Below the pieces are notes generated by a model. That model worked only from the letters and a program-made list of their open reading frames with translations. It had not been told where the DNA came from and did no database searches. Positions 17,753-27,786 of a stretch of 64,000 nucleotides of DNA are shown here, piece by piece. Location of the stretch: assembly GCA_041659285.1 (NCBI GenBank), contig JBAZYO010000003.1, positions 372,001 to 436,000 of the forward strand. Direction: 5' to 3'. The first letter of the stretch is position 1. Each line of letters opens with the position of its first letter. The DNA comes from Vicinamibacterales bacterium (GTDB lineage: Bacteria > Acidobacteriota > Vicinamibacteria > Vicinamibacterales > UBA2999). Position numbers and translations under genes: made by a program.

Positions 17753-18604
17753 CTAGTAGAACTTCCGCGACAGATTGAATCCAATATACCAGTCATCGTG
17801 TGAACTGCCGCCCCGTGCGACGTTGGCCAGCGTCGTTCCAACCCCGTTCGAGAAGTTGATCTGGAACAGGTGTCCGCCCGCTTGCTGCTCGATGCCGAAC
17901 GACACCAGGGTGGCTCCGGGATCGTGGCCGGCCACCCGTGGCGTGGCCTCCAACACCAGGTACGTCGACTTGCGCACGCGTACGCGCGCTCCCAGGCCGA
18001 CCATGGTGGTGTCGTTGTCGTCAACCAACTCGGCCGGCTGCGGATTGGAGTTGTTGACCCAGGCCGGCTGCACGTACAGCGCCGCGCGGTCACCAATCTC
18101 GCGTGAAATCACGGCGGCGATTCCCGGCGAGTAACTGTCGCGGAAGTTGTCGGTCCCTTCGGCGGTGGCGAGGACGCTGACGCCCACGGGAAAGTTCCTC
18201 TGCGATTTGAGTTCGTACTGACCGAAGAACTGGATCGTGCGATCGGAAGTGCGGTAGATGCCAATCTGTCCGCCTCGCACCAGGCCGTAGCGGACTTCCA
18301 GGCCGATCAGCGCGCCTGAGTCGAACCCGAAGAAATCATCGACCAGATCCGACAGGTCGCCCTGGCCGAGCGGACGGGCGAATCGATGCGTCATCCGGAA
18401 TGCCATCTTGTGGCGCGGCAGCCGCAAGTTGGTCGCCAGCGTCGCGAGGCCGAAGTCGGGCTGCGCCTTGTTGGGATCCTGGTCCGGATCGTCTTCCTGG
18501 GCGCCGGCCGCCGGGGGTGTCCCCGGAGGCGTCTGGGCCAGGGCCGGCGCGGCGGCCACCATGGCAAATCCCAACCACAGCATGAACAGTCGAAGGATTC
18601 TCAC
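17753..18604 (-). CDS. DUF5777-type outer-membrane beta-barrel protein
   Basis: 283 residues from GTG 18604, which is preceded by CTAGGAG. The signal peptide ends at ALAQT, followed by a Pro/acidic linker and a series of amphipathic beta strands ending in LSRKFY, with a C-terminal aromatic residue typical of barrels. The pattern RHKMAFRMTHRFARPLGQ resembles the DUF5777 family, which is often found beside cytochrome-like proteins. Location is probably the outer membrane. It lies between the haem-motif protein and the cupredoxin lipoprotein, with gaps of 8 and 13 nt, so the genes are cotranscribed. Confidence 0.8.
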   Translation of the reverse strand: MRILRLFMLWLGFAMVAAAPALAQTPPGTPPAAGAQEDDPDQDPNKAQPDFGLATLATNLRLPRHKMAFRMTHRFARPLGQGDLSDLVDDFFGFDSGALIGLEVRYGLVRGGQIGIYRTSDRTIQFFGQYELKSQRNFPVGVSVLATAEGTDNFRDSYSPGIAAVISREIGDRAALYVQPAWVNNSNPQPAELVDDNDTTMVGLGARVRVRKSTYLVLEATPRVAGHDPGATLVSFGIEQQAGGHLFQINFSNGVGTTLANVARGGSSHDDWYIGFNLSRKFY

Positions 18605-18612
18605 AGCGTCTC

Positions 18613-19071
18613 CTAGTCGTTCTTCGCGCCGAGCTGAATCCAGCGGCGAATGATACTGATCTGTCCGGACGTCAGGTACGGTCCGTTGCTCCGGGGCATG
18701 CGCACGCCGGCGATGTCCGGCGCGCCCTCCAGTTTCTTGAGCAGGTAGCTGCCCTCCGGATCGCCCGGTACCACCAGTATCGCACCGGCCTTCGTGCGGC
18801 TGGCCTGTCCGACGAGCGATTGGTGGGCCTGCCCCTCGACGAGGTTGAGGCCTCCGCTCGGCGTGCGGCCAACGGAGGTGTGGCATTGCGTACAGGGCAG
18901 GCGGCCGCTGCCGTCGCTGGCGCTGAAGATCTCACGCTGGATGCTCGAGAGCGTGGGTTGCAGGTTCGGTGTCGGCCCGGCGACGTCCCGCAGGGGTTCG
19001 TCGCAGGCAATCGAAGGTGCGAGGCCGATGGTGAGGACGGCAAACAGCGCGATGTGCCGGTACGGAATCAT
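18613..19071 (-). CDS. Small c-type haem lipoprotein (planctomycete-cytochrome-like)
   Basis: 152 residues. The signal peptide has a plausible lipidation site at Cys23 (SIAC). There is a single haem-attachment motif CTQCH at residues 60-64, with a methionine (VRMPRSNGPYL, near 125) that could be the distal ligand. The end, GQISIIRRWIQLGAKND, is the typical finish of planctomycete-type cytochrome domains. Periplasmic electron transfer is likely. The start is supported by AGGAGAAGG upstream. It lies 23 nt after the CuA gene and 8 nt before the DUF5777 gene. Confidence 0.85.
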   Translation of the reverse strand: MIPYRHIALFAVLTIGLAPSIACDEPLRDVAGPTPNLQPTLSSIQREIFSASDGSGRLPCTQCHTSVGRTPSGGLNLVEGQAHQSLVGQASRTKAGAILVVPGDPEGSYLLKKLEGAPDIAGVRMPRSNGPYLTSGQISIIRRWIQLGAKND

Positions 19072-19094
19072 GGATGGATGGCCTTCTCCTGGGT

Positions 19095-19493
19095 TTATTT
19101 TCGCGTCGTGACTACGAGCAGGCCCTGCATGTCGTCGTGGCCTTTGCCGCAGTATTCGGAACAGAGGATGGGGAACTCGCCAGGGGCCAAGGCGAAGAAG
19201 TCGATTGTCACGGCGGTGCCGCCGCGCGGGACGGTCTTTTCGACCTTGAACTTCTTGATCGCGACTCCGTGGACGCCGTCGGCCGAGGTTACGACCAGCC
19301 GGATGTGCTCGCCTTCGGTCACCTCGATGCGGGCCGGCTCGAACGCGAACTTCTTCGCCACCACTTCGATGATCCGTGGCGCAGAAGCCGCGGCGGGGTC
19401 CTGTTGGGCCGGTGGCATCACTGCCATACCCAACAGGAGCGCCGTCCCCGCCGCGGCAACTGAATCTGCAATAAATGTCGTGAGGGCGGTCAC
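19095..19493 (-). CDS. Secreted CuA-type cupredoxin (CoxII-like periplasmic domain)
   Basis: 132 residues. An N-terminal hydrophobic segment is followed by a cupredoxin with the complete CuA signature C-S-E-Y-C-G-x-G-H-x-x-M (Cys111, Cys115, His119, Met122) and an upstream histidine in DGVHGVAI. Outside cytochrome oxidase such free CuA domains occur in nitrous-oxide-reductase-like and sulfur-oxidation electron chains. Here no oxidase subunit I is present. The GTG at 19493 lies about 5 nt after the start site predicted from the sigma-54 promoter. First gene of the CuA-haem-DUF5777-cupredoxin operon. Confidence 0.85.
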   Translation of the reverse strand: MTALTTFIADSVAAAGTALLLGMAVMPPAQQDPAAASAPRIIEVVAKKFAFEPARIEVTEGEHIRLVVTSADGVHGVAIKKFKVEKTVPRGGTAVTIDFFALAPGEFPILCSEYCGKGHDDMQGLLVVTTRK

Positions 19494-19506
19494 CTGACTT
19501 GACCTA

Positions 19507-19524
19507 TAGCAAGGCTGATGCCGA
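19507..19524 (-). promoter_or_regulatory. Sigma-54 promoter of the CuA/haem operon
   Basis: Minus-strand sequence CGGCATCAGCCTTGCT has the -24 GG and -12 GC pairs with the required 10 nt between them (consensus TGGCAC-N5-TTGCW). It lies just upstream of the CuA gene and just downstream of a sigma-54 activator gene. Confidence 0.65.
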
Positions 19525-19598
19525 CTCGGCGGCGGGGCGCTTCATAGGGCCATGCTGGGTCTCAGCGGCCAAAACGTGGTCCGGGGCCGTCGTGCGGC

Positions 19599-19626
19599 GT
19601 AAGCGCTTACGGTCGACGTAAGGCGC

Positions 19627-19629
<3 letters not shown>
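19599..19629. promoter_or_regulatory. Candidate activator-binding palindromes (UAS)
   Basis: GTAAGCGCTTAC (19599-19610) is a perfect 12-bp palindrome centred about 105 nt upstream of the predicted sigma-54 start site. A half copy, GTAAGGCGCT (19618-19627), follows on the other side of a 7-nt spacer. This is the position and paired layout expected for an NtrC-family enhancer. Confidence 0.6.
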
Positions 19630-20991
<1,362 letters not shown>

Positions 20992-21021
20992 GTCTGTTGT
21001 ATAGCCTACCGCGTCCGCGCG

Positions 21022-22764
21022 TCAGCCTTCACTTCGTGCCGGGGCGTCGCCGAGTTCGACCCGAAACTCGGTGCCCTCGCCGGCCCGGGTCGCGACGGTG
21101 ATGGCGCCGCCGAGGCCGTCAACGATGTTCTTGGCGATGGCCAGGCCGAGGCCGGTGCCGGCGCGCCGTGTCGTGAAGTACGGGTCGAAGATGCGGGGCA
21201 GGTCCTCGTCGGCGATGCCCTTGCCGTTGTCACGGATGGTGATGGCGATGCGGCGGTCGCCGGTGGCGCGCGTGAGCAGCCCGACGGCGGCGCCCGGCGT
21301 GTCTTCCACGGCATGCTGGGCATTGGCCAGGAGGTTGATCAGCACGGTGCGGAGGCGTTCACCGTCGGTGACCAGTTCCGGCAAGCCGGCGCCGAGCTCG
21401 AGGGCGACCGGCTGGCCCTGGCCGGCGGCGACGGCGGCCGCCGCGTCGCGGCAGACCCGGTTGACGTCGGTGGGCGCCGGGTCGAAGCGGATCGGCCGCG
21501 CCACGTCGAGCACATCGTTGACCAGCCGGTTGAGGCGGTCGATCTCGCCGTCGATGTCGGTCGCCGCATCGCGCACGTCGGCGGCCGTGGCGCCGTCACG
21601 CGCGAGCGTGCGCAGCGCGCCCTTGATGATCATCAGCGGATTGCGGACCTCGTGGGCGATGACGGTGGAGAGCCGGCCGAGCGACGACAGCCGCTCGCGC
21701 TGACCGGCCTCGCGCTGGAACCGGACGATCGAGTCCGTCAGCAGGTTGAACGTCGTCGCCAGCATGTGCGCATCGTCGTCATCCCAGCCGCCCTGCCGCC
21801 GGGTGGGGATCTTGCGGGTGAGGTCGCCGGTCGCCGCGATCTGGCGCATGTGATCGGTGATGGTGGCGAGCGGTCGGGAAATGGTGCGCGCCACGCCGTA
21901 GCTGACGACAATGGCGAGCAGCGTGGCGCCCAGGGCGATGCCGGCGAGGGCGGCCTGGATGGCGCCGAGCGACCGCAGGCGCTCGCTGCGCGAGCGCAGC
22001 ACGATGGCCGCGGGGTCCCGCGGCGCGCCGCCGGGGCCCAGCGGCTGCGTGAGCGCCACGTACTCCTCGGTGCCGATCACGATGCGCCCGGGGTGCGACC
22101 CCGCCAGCAGGGCCGCCAGGGCCTCGCGCGATGCCGGCCCCAGGGTCGAGGCGCGGACCGCGCCGCCCATGGCGAACGCGATGTCGGCGCCGGTCAGCGC
22201 CTTGAACTGGGCCGCGCGCCGGTCGTCGAGCAGGTAGCCGATGCTCAGCACCCCGAGCACCTCCGGGCGTTCGAGGCCGAGCGTGACCGGCACGCTGACC
22301 ACTTCCAGGACGCCACTCGGATGTTGCCAGAACGCCGGCGTCACCTTGCCTTCGAGGGCCAGCTTGAGATCGGCCGCCGACGCCGAGGCGGGCTGCGTGG
22401 CCGGTTCGCCGGCCAGGCCGAGCAGCTCGCCGTGGGGACCGCTGACCATCAACAGGTCGGCGCCGGCCTGCAGCCGGTAGTCGGCGGCGATCGGTTGCAG
22501 CGTCGGCCGGTCGCCAATTTCGACCACGGCCTTGAACTTGGGAAGGTCGGCGATCAGCCGCGCGGTGCGGCTGACATTCTCGAACTGCGTGCGCCGTTGC
22601 TCGTCCACCAGCGTCGCCGCCTCGGTGAGGTCGCGCTGCAGCTCGGCTTCCGTCTGGCTGGTCATGCGCGCGCTGACGAAATAGACCGCGGCGCCGATCG
22701 ACAGCATGGCCAGCAGCGCGCTGGCCAGGAAGATGCGATTGGTGATCGAGCCCAGCACGCGCAT
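21022..22764 (-). CDS. Membrane sensor histidine kinase
   Basis: 580 residues from ATG 22764, which overlaps the stop of the cupredoxin gene (TGATG). The first membrane segment is at about 8-30, a periplasmic sensor of about 210 residues follows, the second membrane segment is near 275-295, then HAMP, HisKA with the phospho-acceptor in IAHEVRNPL (near residue 369), and HATPase_c with NLLANAQHA, DNGKGI and GTGLGLAI. The periplasmic part has the size of a double Cache sensor, but I cannot assign a ligand. Cotranscription with a secreted cupredoxin-like protein suggests copper, redox or an oxidisable substrate as the cue. Confidence 0.93.
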   Translation of the reverse strand: MRVLGSITNRIFLASALLAMLSIGAAVYFVSARMTSQTEAELQRDLTEAATLVDEQRRTQFENVSRTARLIADLPKFKAVVEIGDRPTLQPIAADYRLQAGADLLMVSGPHGELLGLAGEPATQPASASAADLKLALEGKVTPAFWQHPSGVLEVVSVPVTLGLERPEVLGVLSIGYLLDDRRAAQFKALTGADIAFAMGGAVRASTLGPASREALAALLAGSHPGRIVIGTEEYVALTQPLGPGGAPRDPAAIVLRSRSERLRSLGAIQAALAGIALGATLLAIVVSYGVARTISRPLATITDHMRQIAATGDLTRKIPTRRQGGWDDDDAHMLATTFNLLTDSIVRFQREAGQRERLSSLGRLSTVIAHEVRNPLMIIKGALRTLARDGATAADVRDAATDIDGEIDRLNRLVNDVLDVARPIRFDPAPTDVNRVCRDAAAAVAAGQGQPVALELGAGLPELVTDGERLRTVLINLLANAQHAVEDTPGAAVGLLTRATGDRRIAITIRDNGKGIADEDLPRIFDPYFTTRRAGTGLGLAIAKNIVDGLGGAITVATRAGEGTEFRVELGDAPARSEG

Positions 22765-23534
22765 CACGGCACCACCAGATCGGCCTCGGCCCATCCGGAG
22801 GCCGGCACCACGACCGAGCGCGTGAGGCGCGGCTCGCCCTCGTACCACCCGACCACCGAGTAGGTGCCGGCGGGTACCGCGGGCAGGACGTAGCGGCCGT
22901 CATCTTCGGTCACGTCGAAGAAGGGGTGATTGAAGACCAGCACGAACGCGTTCATGTGCGAGTGGATGTCGCAGAAGACGCGGACCACGCCGGGGCGGTC
23001 CATGCGGACCGCCTTGGACTTGCCCGCGGCGTAGCGGCCCAGGTCGAAGCGCCGCGCCCGCGACAACGAAAAGACGTTGTGGTACGTGCGATCGTTGTTG
23101 GGAAAGTCCACGAGGGTGCCGACCATCACGGCCAGGACGTGGGGCACGAAGCGCTCGTTGCGCTGGTCCATCACCGCCCGGCCCGGCTCGCGCTCGTCAA
23201 ACGCCGCGCGCGGCGCCGACTCCAGGTAGACGACTCCGCGGCGCAGGTCGGCGACATCACGCGGCCCCGGCGCGCCCGGAGAGGCGACGTCGGGCCGCCG
23301 CTCGGCGGGCCGTGCCAGGCGCCGGATGTCGAGGCGGCCGCGGATGCCGGTGCCGGCGGGCGAGGCTTGCGCCGGCATAGGACTCGGGGCTGCGCCCCTC
23401 GTTGGGCTCGCGCCCACGGCGCTCGTGGGGTGGGTGGGGAAAAGGAGGAGCACCCCCAGGAGCGCTGAAGGCGCGACCCCCAGGAGGCCGCGAAAGCGGC
23501 CGACCCCTACGAGGGCCGCAGGCCCGAGCCCCAC
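22764..23534 (-). CDS. Secreted cupredoxin/carboxypeptidase-regulatory-like protein
   Basis: 256 residues if started at GTG 23534; a TTG at 23567 is also open, overlapping the barrel gene by 10 nt. The N-terminal region is Gly/Ala/Pro-rich with a hydrophobic core (LLGVLLLFP) that could act as a signal peptide. The conserved part, from about residue 120, has FVPHVLAVMVGTLVDFPNND, TYHNVF and VFCDIHSHMNAFVLV, giving His, Cys, His and Met like a type-1 copper site. A carboxypeptidase-regulatory-like beta domain (DDGRYVLPAVPAGTYSVVGW) follows. This matches proteins often labelled methylamine-utilisation-like. One-base overlap with the kinase gene indicates translational coupling. Confidence 0.78.
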   Translation of the reverse strand: MGLGPAALVGVGRFRGLLGVAPSALLGVLLLFPTHPTSAVGASPTRGAAPSPMPAQASPAGTGIRGRLDIRRLARPAERRPDVASPGAPGPRDVADLRRGVVYLESAPRAAFDEREPGRAVMDQRNERFVPHVLAVMVGTLVDFPNNDRTYHNVFSLSRARRFDLGRYAAGKSKAVRMDRPGVVRVFCDIHSHMNAFVLVFNHPFFDVTEDDGRYVLPAVPAGTYSVVGWYEGEPRLTRSVVVPASGWAEADLVVP

Positions 23535-23557
23535 GCGCGGCCGAAGGTCGCGCGCCC

Positions 23558-24808
23558 TCAGAACCAATAGAGCACCTGCGCGGCGACCAGGTCATCGTGG
23601 CGGACGCGGCCGCCGTCCCGGCGGTTTCGCTGCCACGCGCCCTTGAGCATGATGTTGCGCGTCACCGAGTAGCCGGCGCCGGCCTCGAGGCGCCAGGTGT
23701 CGGCATCCCAGGTATTGCGAAGGCGCGACCCGAGGATCTCGCTGTAGTCGATGCGGTCACCGCGGGCCGCCAGGTAGAACCCCGGCATCACCTTGTAGCG
23801 GCCTTCGACCAGCACCGACGTGGCGACCAGCGCATCGCCGATGGCCGGCGTGGTCACGCGCGGCATGTCCCACGTCGAGCGAATGACCTCGCCGCGAACC
23901 AGGACGCGCCCGGCGGAATACTCGGCATCACCGCCGAAGGCCACTTGCCGCGCATGAGGCACGTCCGCGGCGCTGGGCACTTCCGTTTCGAGGGTTCGAC
24001 TGAGCCACGCGCCCCTCGACGCGGAGGCGCCGAGCACCATCGACGCGTGCGGGCGCGCGACCAGCCGGCCCGCCAGTTGCCGGCCACTGTTGTTGTCACG
24101 CACCCGCGGATCCGACAGCGAGCCCGTGCTCACGGCGCCGGTCCACTCGAACAGGCTGAACACGCCGTGGGCCTGCACCCCCGTGTCCCAGCGGCTGGTG
24201 TTGACCATTGGCAGGCCGGGACCGGCCGCGGCGTTGCCGACCGGGAAGTTCGAGAGCCAGCCGCGCCCCCGCATCCGCAGCAGGTCGTCGCTGTTGGACG
24301 GCAACGCGTCGGGCCGGATCGAGGCGAGGTACTGATACGCCAGCGGCTGGCCGATCAGGATGTTGCCGCTGCCGTAGGCGCTCCTCGTCATGGCGCCGAA
24401 GGTCGGCGGGATGCGCCCGGCCTGCAGATCGAAGCGCCGCCGTGGCCACGGCCGCACCCGCACGAACAGCCCATATGCTTCGAAGAGATGGCCCTGATCG
24501 AGCCGGACCTCGCCGAGCACTTGCACGTAGTCGTTCGCGCGCAGCTCGGCCGACACGCCCAGCCGGAAGTTGCGGAGCGCGCTGAATTCGTAACTCGTGT
24601 AGTTGTAGAAGCCGGGATCGTCCGGTGCAAACGTCCCGGTGATTTCCGCGCCGATCACGACGCGCCCGCCCGCGATCGAGAGCGGTTGCTCGGGCAGCAG
24701 TTGCGCCGCCGCTGGCTCCGCAAACACGATCGCGATCAGACCGGCGCCGACGCCCACGAGGCCCCGGGCCCGCAAGCCCCAAGCCCCAAGCCTCAAGCCT
24801 CTCAACAC
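23558..24808 (-). CDS. Outer-membrane beta-barrel, porin-like
   Basis: 416 residues. Signal peptide, then repeated amphipathic beta strands alternating with polar turns and a C-terminal VLYWF, the aromatic ending recognised by the Bam machinery. No plug or TonB box is seen. The N-terminus LRGLRLGAWGLRARG is encoded by a dispersed GGGGCTTGG repeat rather than typical signal sequence. The GTG start lies 6 nt from a TATACT box that overlaps the divergent promoter. As first gene of the barrel-cupredoxin-kinase-regulator operon, it may admit or bind the substrate sensed by the kinase. Confidence 0.8.
   Translation of the reverse strand: MLRGLRLGAWGLRARGLVGVGAGLIAIVFAEPAAAQLLPEQPLSIAGGRVVIGAEITGTFAPDDPGFYNYTSYEFSALRNFRLGVSAELRANDYVQVLGEVRLDQGHLFEAYGLFVRVRPWPRRRFDLQAGRIPPTFGAMTRSAYGSGNILIGQPLAYQYLASIRPDALPSNSDDLLRMRGRGWLSNFPVGNAAAGPGLPMVNTSRWDTGVQAHGVFSLFEWTGAVSTGSLSDPRVRDNNSGRQLAGRLVARPHASMVLGASASRGAWLSRTLETEVPSAADVPHARQVAFGGDAEYSAGRVLVRGEVIRSTWDMPRVTTPAIGDALVATSVLVEGRYKVMPGFYLAARGDRIDYSEILGSRLRNTWDADTWRLEAGAGYSVTRNIMLKGAWQRNRRDGGRVRHDDLVAAQVLYWF
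24767..24800 (-). repeat. GGGGCTTGG repeat inside barrel-protein signal region
   Basis: On the minus strand, tandem GGCTTGAGGCTTGGGGCTTGG-like units run through codons 4-13 of the barrel gene. They match the direct copy at 6133-6163 in the ankyrin gene. Confidence 0.8.
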
Positions 24809-24814
24809 CCCGAA

Positions 24815-24822
24815 AGTATAAT
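24815..24822. promoter_or_regulatory. Overlapping divergent -10 boxes
   Basis: AGTATAAT reads TATAAT on the plus strand (24817-24822) and TATACT on the minus strand (24820-24815). Each is exactly 6 nt from a GTG start codon: 24829 on plus and 24808 on minus. Both transcripts would be leaderless. Confidence 0.7.
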
Positions 24823-24828
24823 GCCCGG

Positions 24829-25551
24829 GTGTGGTTCGCCCTGTTGATCCCGCTGCTGGCCGCCCTGGCTGAGACGACGGACCGACAGACCCGCACCGTG
24901 CCGCTGCCCGAGGGGCGCGCGATCGCCATCGAAGCGACGGTGGGCTCCGTGCGCATCGACGGCTGGGACAAACCCGAGGCTGAAATCACCATCGAACGGC
25001 GGGTCCCCACGCCCGCGCATCAGGCACGATTGCCGATCGAGATTGACGACGGGCCGTCACGCCTGGTGATCCGAGCCGTGCAGGCCGACGGTGGGACCGA
25101 CCCGTCGCTGCGCGTGGACATCGTGCTGCGCGTGCCCCGTGCGGCGTTGATCGACATGGTGCGGGTGATGGAAGGCCGCATCGCGATCAACAGCTTCCGC
25201 GGCAGCCTCACCGCCGATCTGCGCCGGGGCCCCATCGACGCCACCGACGTATCGGGCACGCTCCGGCTCGACACCGGCATTGGGCCGATCACAATCACCG
25301 CCGCCCGGCTGTTGCCCGGAGGGCTGTTGCGGGCCCGCGCCTTCAACGGCGCGGTGCGCCTGCGGCTCAGCGAACGCCCGGCCGATGCGCGGATCATGGC
25401 GCTCGCGCTGAACGGCACCATCACGTCGGCCATCCCGCTGACGATGAAAGACACGTGGGGCCCGCGGTGGGGCGAGGCGACGCTCGGGAAGGGTGAGCCG
25501 GTGATTTCGCTCGATGTCGTCACCGGCACGATCGACATCCGCAGCCCGTAG
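24829..25551 (+). CDS. Secreted adhesin-like (DUF4097-type) beta protein
   Basis: 240 residues from GTG. A short signal peptide (MWFALLIPLLAALA) is followed by a repetitive beta-rich body with the pattern of DUF4097 putative adhesins (GSVRIDGWDKPEAEITIERR, then SGTLRLDTGIGPITITAARL). Such proteins form beta-helix-like folds at the envelope; the function is undetermined. A larger relative lies at 59405-60673. It shares overlapping -10 elements with the divergent barrel gene. Convergent with the kinase gene, 11 nt apart. Confidence 0.75.
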   Translation: MWFALLIPLLAALAETTDRQTRTVPLPEGRAIAIEATVGSVRIDGWDKPEAEITIERRVPTPAHQARLPIEIDDGPSRLVIRAVQADGGTDPSLRVDIVLRVPRAALIDMVRVMEGRIAINSFRGSLTADLRRGPIDATDVSGTLRLDTGIGPITITAARLLPGGLLRARAFNGAVRLRLSERPADARIMALALNGTITSAIPLTMKDTWGPRWGEATLGKGEPVISLDVVTGTIDIRSP

Positions 25552-25562
25552 GCGGCGGGAGG

Positions 25563-27713
25563 CTACCGGCGATTCAGCCGGCGCTGGGCCTCGGCGTAGC
25601 GCGCCGAGCCTTGCGGCACCTTCGCATACGTCTCCTTGGCCTTGACCGGGTCGTTCAGCCGGCGTTCGTAGATCTCGCCGAGGCGGAACCACACGTCCAT
25701 CGGATTGTCGGGGAAGTGCGCGGCCAGGTCCTCGAGCACGTGCGCGGCATCCTGGTGCCGGTTCATGCCGCCGAGCATCGCGGCCAGCCGGTTGCGCGCC
25801 GCCATCGACTGCGGCGTATCCGGAAACTGCTCGATCACGGTTCGCAGCGTCACCATGACCGCCGGCACCTCGATCTTGATGACCGGATCGATCTCGCGCA
25901 GATCCTTCCGCTCGGTCTCGATCCGCAACTTCGTCTGCAGCGCCAGGTTGGCTTGCGGGGTTCCGGGAAAGTCGCGCGCGACTTCCGCGAGCAGCTCGCG
26001 CGACTGGATCTGCGCGCGAGGCTGGCGCTGGCGGCTGAGCATTTGCGATCGGCGCAGCTTGCTGTCGGCGGCCCGCCGGTCCCCGGCGAAGCGGCTCTCG
26101 AACTCCACCAACGCCGCCATCGCATCGTCGAGGCGGCCGGTCTTCTCGTGGAGCTCCGCCGCCAGCAGCGAGGCCTCGGCGCCGGCGCGTGAGCCGGGAT
26201 AGTCCACGATGATCTGCTTGAGGTCGGCGAGCGCCTGGTCGTTCAGGTTGTTGGCGGCCTTGGCGCGGGCCACTTCCAGCCGCTGCATGGCCTCGGCGTC
26301 GCGAGAGGCGGCCGGCGCGGGTGCCGTGGCCGCCGTCGCCGGCTTGGCCGCCGGTTTGGCGGTTGATGCCGCGGGACCGGCCGGCTTCGCCGCAGTCCCA
26401 CTGGCCGGAGCCGGCGCCTTGGCGGAGGGATCAGGCGCCGCGGCCGCTGGCGTTGCCGGTGGCGGAGCGGCGGGTGTGCCCGCCGCGGACGAGGCATCGG
26501 GCGCCGGTGCGGCCGCTTGCTGCGTAGTTTCGGTCGCGACGCCGCTGCGGCTGGCGAAATACGCGCCGAGGCCGGCGGCAATGGCCGCGATGATGACCAC
26601 GCCCATGCCGGCGCCGAAGACCCAGGGCTTGCTCACGCCCGACTGCAACGCCGCCGGCGGGACCGATGCGGAGGCCGGGGCCATGCCGGCGGCGGATGGG
26701 ATCACCGGCGGCGCGCCGGATCCCGAGGCGACTTGCGTCGTCCCCGACGGGAGCACGACGGTCGGCGCATCCGGATTGCTCGACGCGACGGCCGCCGACA
26801 CCGTGATCTGCCGCGAGCCGGAATCGCGGCGCAGCCGCTTGAGATCGGCGCCGAGGTCGGCGGCGGTCTGGTAGCGCAGCGACCGGTCCTTTTCGAGCGC
26901 CTTTGAGACAATGCGATCGAGCTCGCCGGGCACCGAGGCGTTGAGCGTGCTTGGCGGCGCCGGGTCGCGATTGAGGATGCCGTCGAACACCACCGCGGTG
27001 GTGTGGCCGGGGAAGCTCTGCTTCCCGGTGGCCATCTCGTACAGCACGACGCCGAACGAGAAGAGGTCGGTCCGCGGATCCACGTCATCACCGCGCGCCT
27101 GTTCCGGCGACATGTAGGCGATGGTGCCGACCGTGGTGCCGGCAACGCTCGTGAAGTGTTCGGGCACGCGCGTTTCGTTGGCGGCGTCGAGGCGCCGCGC
27201 CGAGCGGCGATATTCGGGCGACAGCTTGGCGAGGCCGAAGTCGAGCACCTTCACCGAGCCCCGCCGCGTGATGAAGATGTTGGCCGGCTTCACGTCGCGG
27301 TGCAGGATGCCTTCGGTGTGCGCCGCGTCGAGCGCGTCGGCGACCTGCGTGGCGATGTCGAGCATCAGCCGCAGGTCGAGCGGCTTGCCCGACAGGCGGT
27401 GATCGAGCGGCTCGCCGTCCAGCAGCTCCATGACGAGATAGAGCTGGCCTTCGTGTTCGTCGAAGCCGTAGATCGTGCAGATGTTCGGGTGGTTCAGCGA
27501 TGAGGCGGTGCGCGCCTCTCGCTTGAAGCGCTCGATGGCCTCTTCGTTGTCGCTGCTTGCGGCCGGCAGCACCTTGAGCGCCACCTGGCGGCCAAGCTTG
27601 AGGTCCTGTGCGCGGTACACGACGCCCATGCCACCAGCGCCAAGCTGGTCCACGATGCGGTAGTGCCCGAGGGTCTGGCCAATCAGGGAATTCGGCACGA
27701 TGCGGACGTTCAT
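25563..27713 (-). CDS. Transmembrane Ser/Thr protein kinase with TPR-like C-terminus
   Basis: 716 residues. The PknB-type kinase domain spans about 15-280 with the glycine loop GAGGMGVVY, the lysine in VALKVLP, the catalytic loop HRDVKPANI and DFGLAK, all intact. A low-complexity Pro/Ala/Ser region (about 310-470) contains one membrane segment (VFGAGMGVVIIAAIAAGLGAY). The C-terminal 230 residues are helical repeats resembling TPR or YbgF/BamD-type repeats ending in FAKVPQ-like motifs. The kinase faces the cytoplasm, with the repeats likely outside. It is a common acidobacterial architecture; targets unknown. Confidence 0.92.
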   Translation of the reverse strand: MNVRIVPNSLIGQTLGHYRIVDQLGAGGMGVVYRAQDLKLGRQVALKVLPAASSDNEEAIERFKREARTASSLNHPNICTIYGFDEHEGQLYLVMELLDGEPLDHRLSGKPLDLRLMLDIATQVADALDAAHTEGILHRDVKPANIFITRRGSVKVLDFGLAKLSPEYRRSARRLDAANETRVPEHFTSVAGTTVGTIAYMSPEQARGDDVDPRTDLFSFGVVLYEMATGKQSFPGHTTAVVFDGILNRDPAPPSTLNASVPGELDRIVSKALEKDRSLRYQTAADLGADLKRLRRDSGSRQITVSAAVASSNPDAPTVVLPSGTTQVASGSGAPPVIPSAAGMAPASASVPPAALQSGVSKPWVFGAGMGVVIIAAIAAGLGAYFASRSGVATETTQQAAAPAPDASSAAGTPAAPPPATPAAAAPDPSAKAPAPASGTAAKPAGPAASTAKPAAKPATAATAPAPAASRDAEAMQRLEVARAKAANNLNDQALADLKQIIVDYPGSRAGAEASLLAAELHEKTGRLDDAMAALVEFESRFAGDRRAADSKLRRSQMLSRQRQPRAQIQSRELLAEVARDFPGTPQANLALQTKLRIETERKDLREIDPVIKIEVPAVMVTLRTVIEQFPDTPQSMAARNRLAAMLGGMNRHQDAAHVLEDLAAHFPDNPMDVWFRLGEIYERRLNDPVKAKETYAKVPQGSARYAEAQRRLNRR

Positions 27714-27730
27714 CGTATGCCTGTAACGCC

Positions 27731-27759
27731 TTGACAGGGAAGGGGGTGAGCGGTACAGT
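27731..27759 (+). promoter_or_regulatory. Sigma-70-type promoter of the IclR gene
   Basis: TTGACA (27731-27736), a 17-nt spacer and TACAGT (27754-27759) form the best canonical promoter in the window. The predicted start near 27766 leaves a leader of about 20 nt before GTG 27787. Confidence 0.75.
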
Positions 27760-27786
27760 CAATTATCTGAAACGTCGTTCCGCATA

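Noticed and set aside
23385..23550. Series of small GC hairpins in the N-terminal part of the cupredoxin-like gene
   Set aside because: They are irregular, not clearly shared with other loci in the window, and can be explained by a GC-rich Gly/Pro/Arg coding region; not called as a repeat family.
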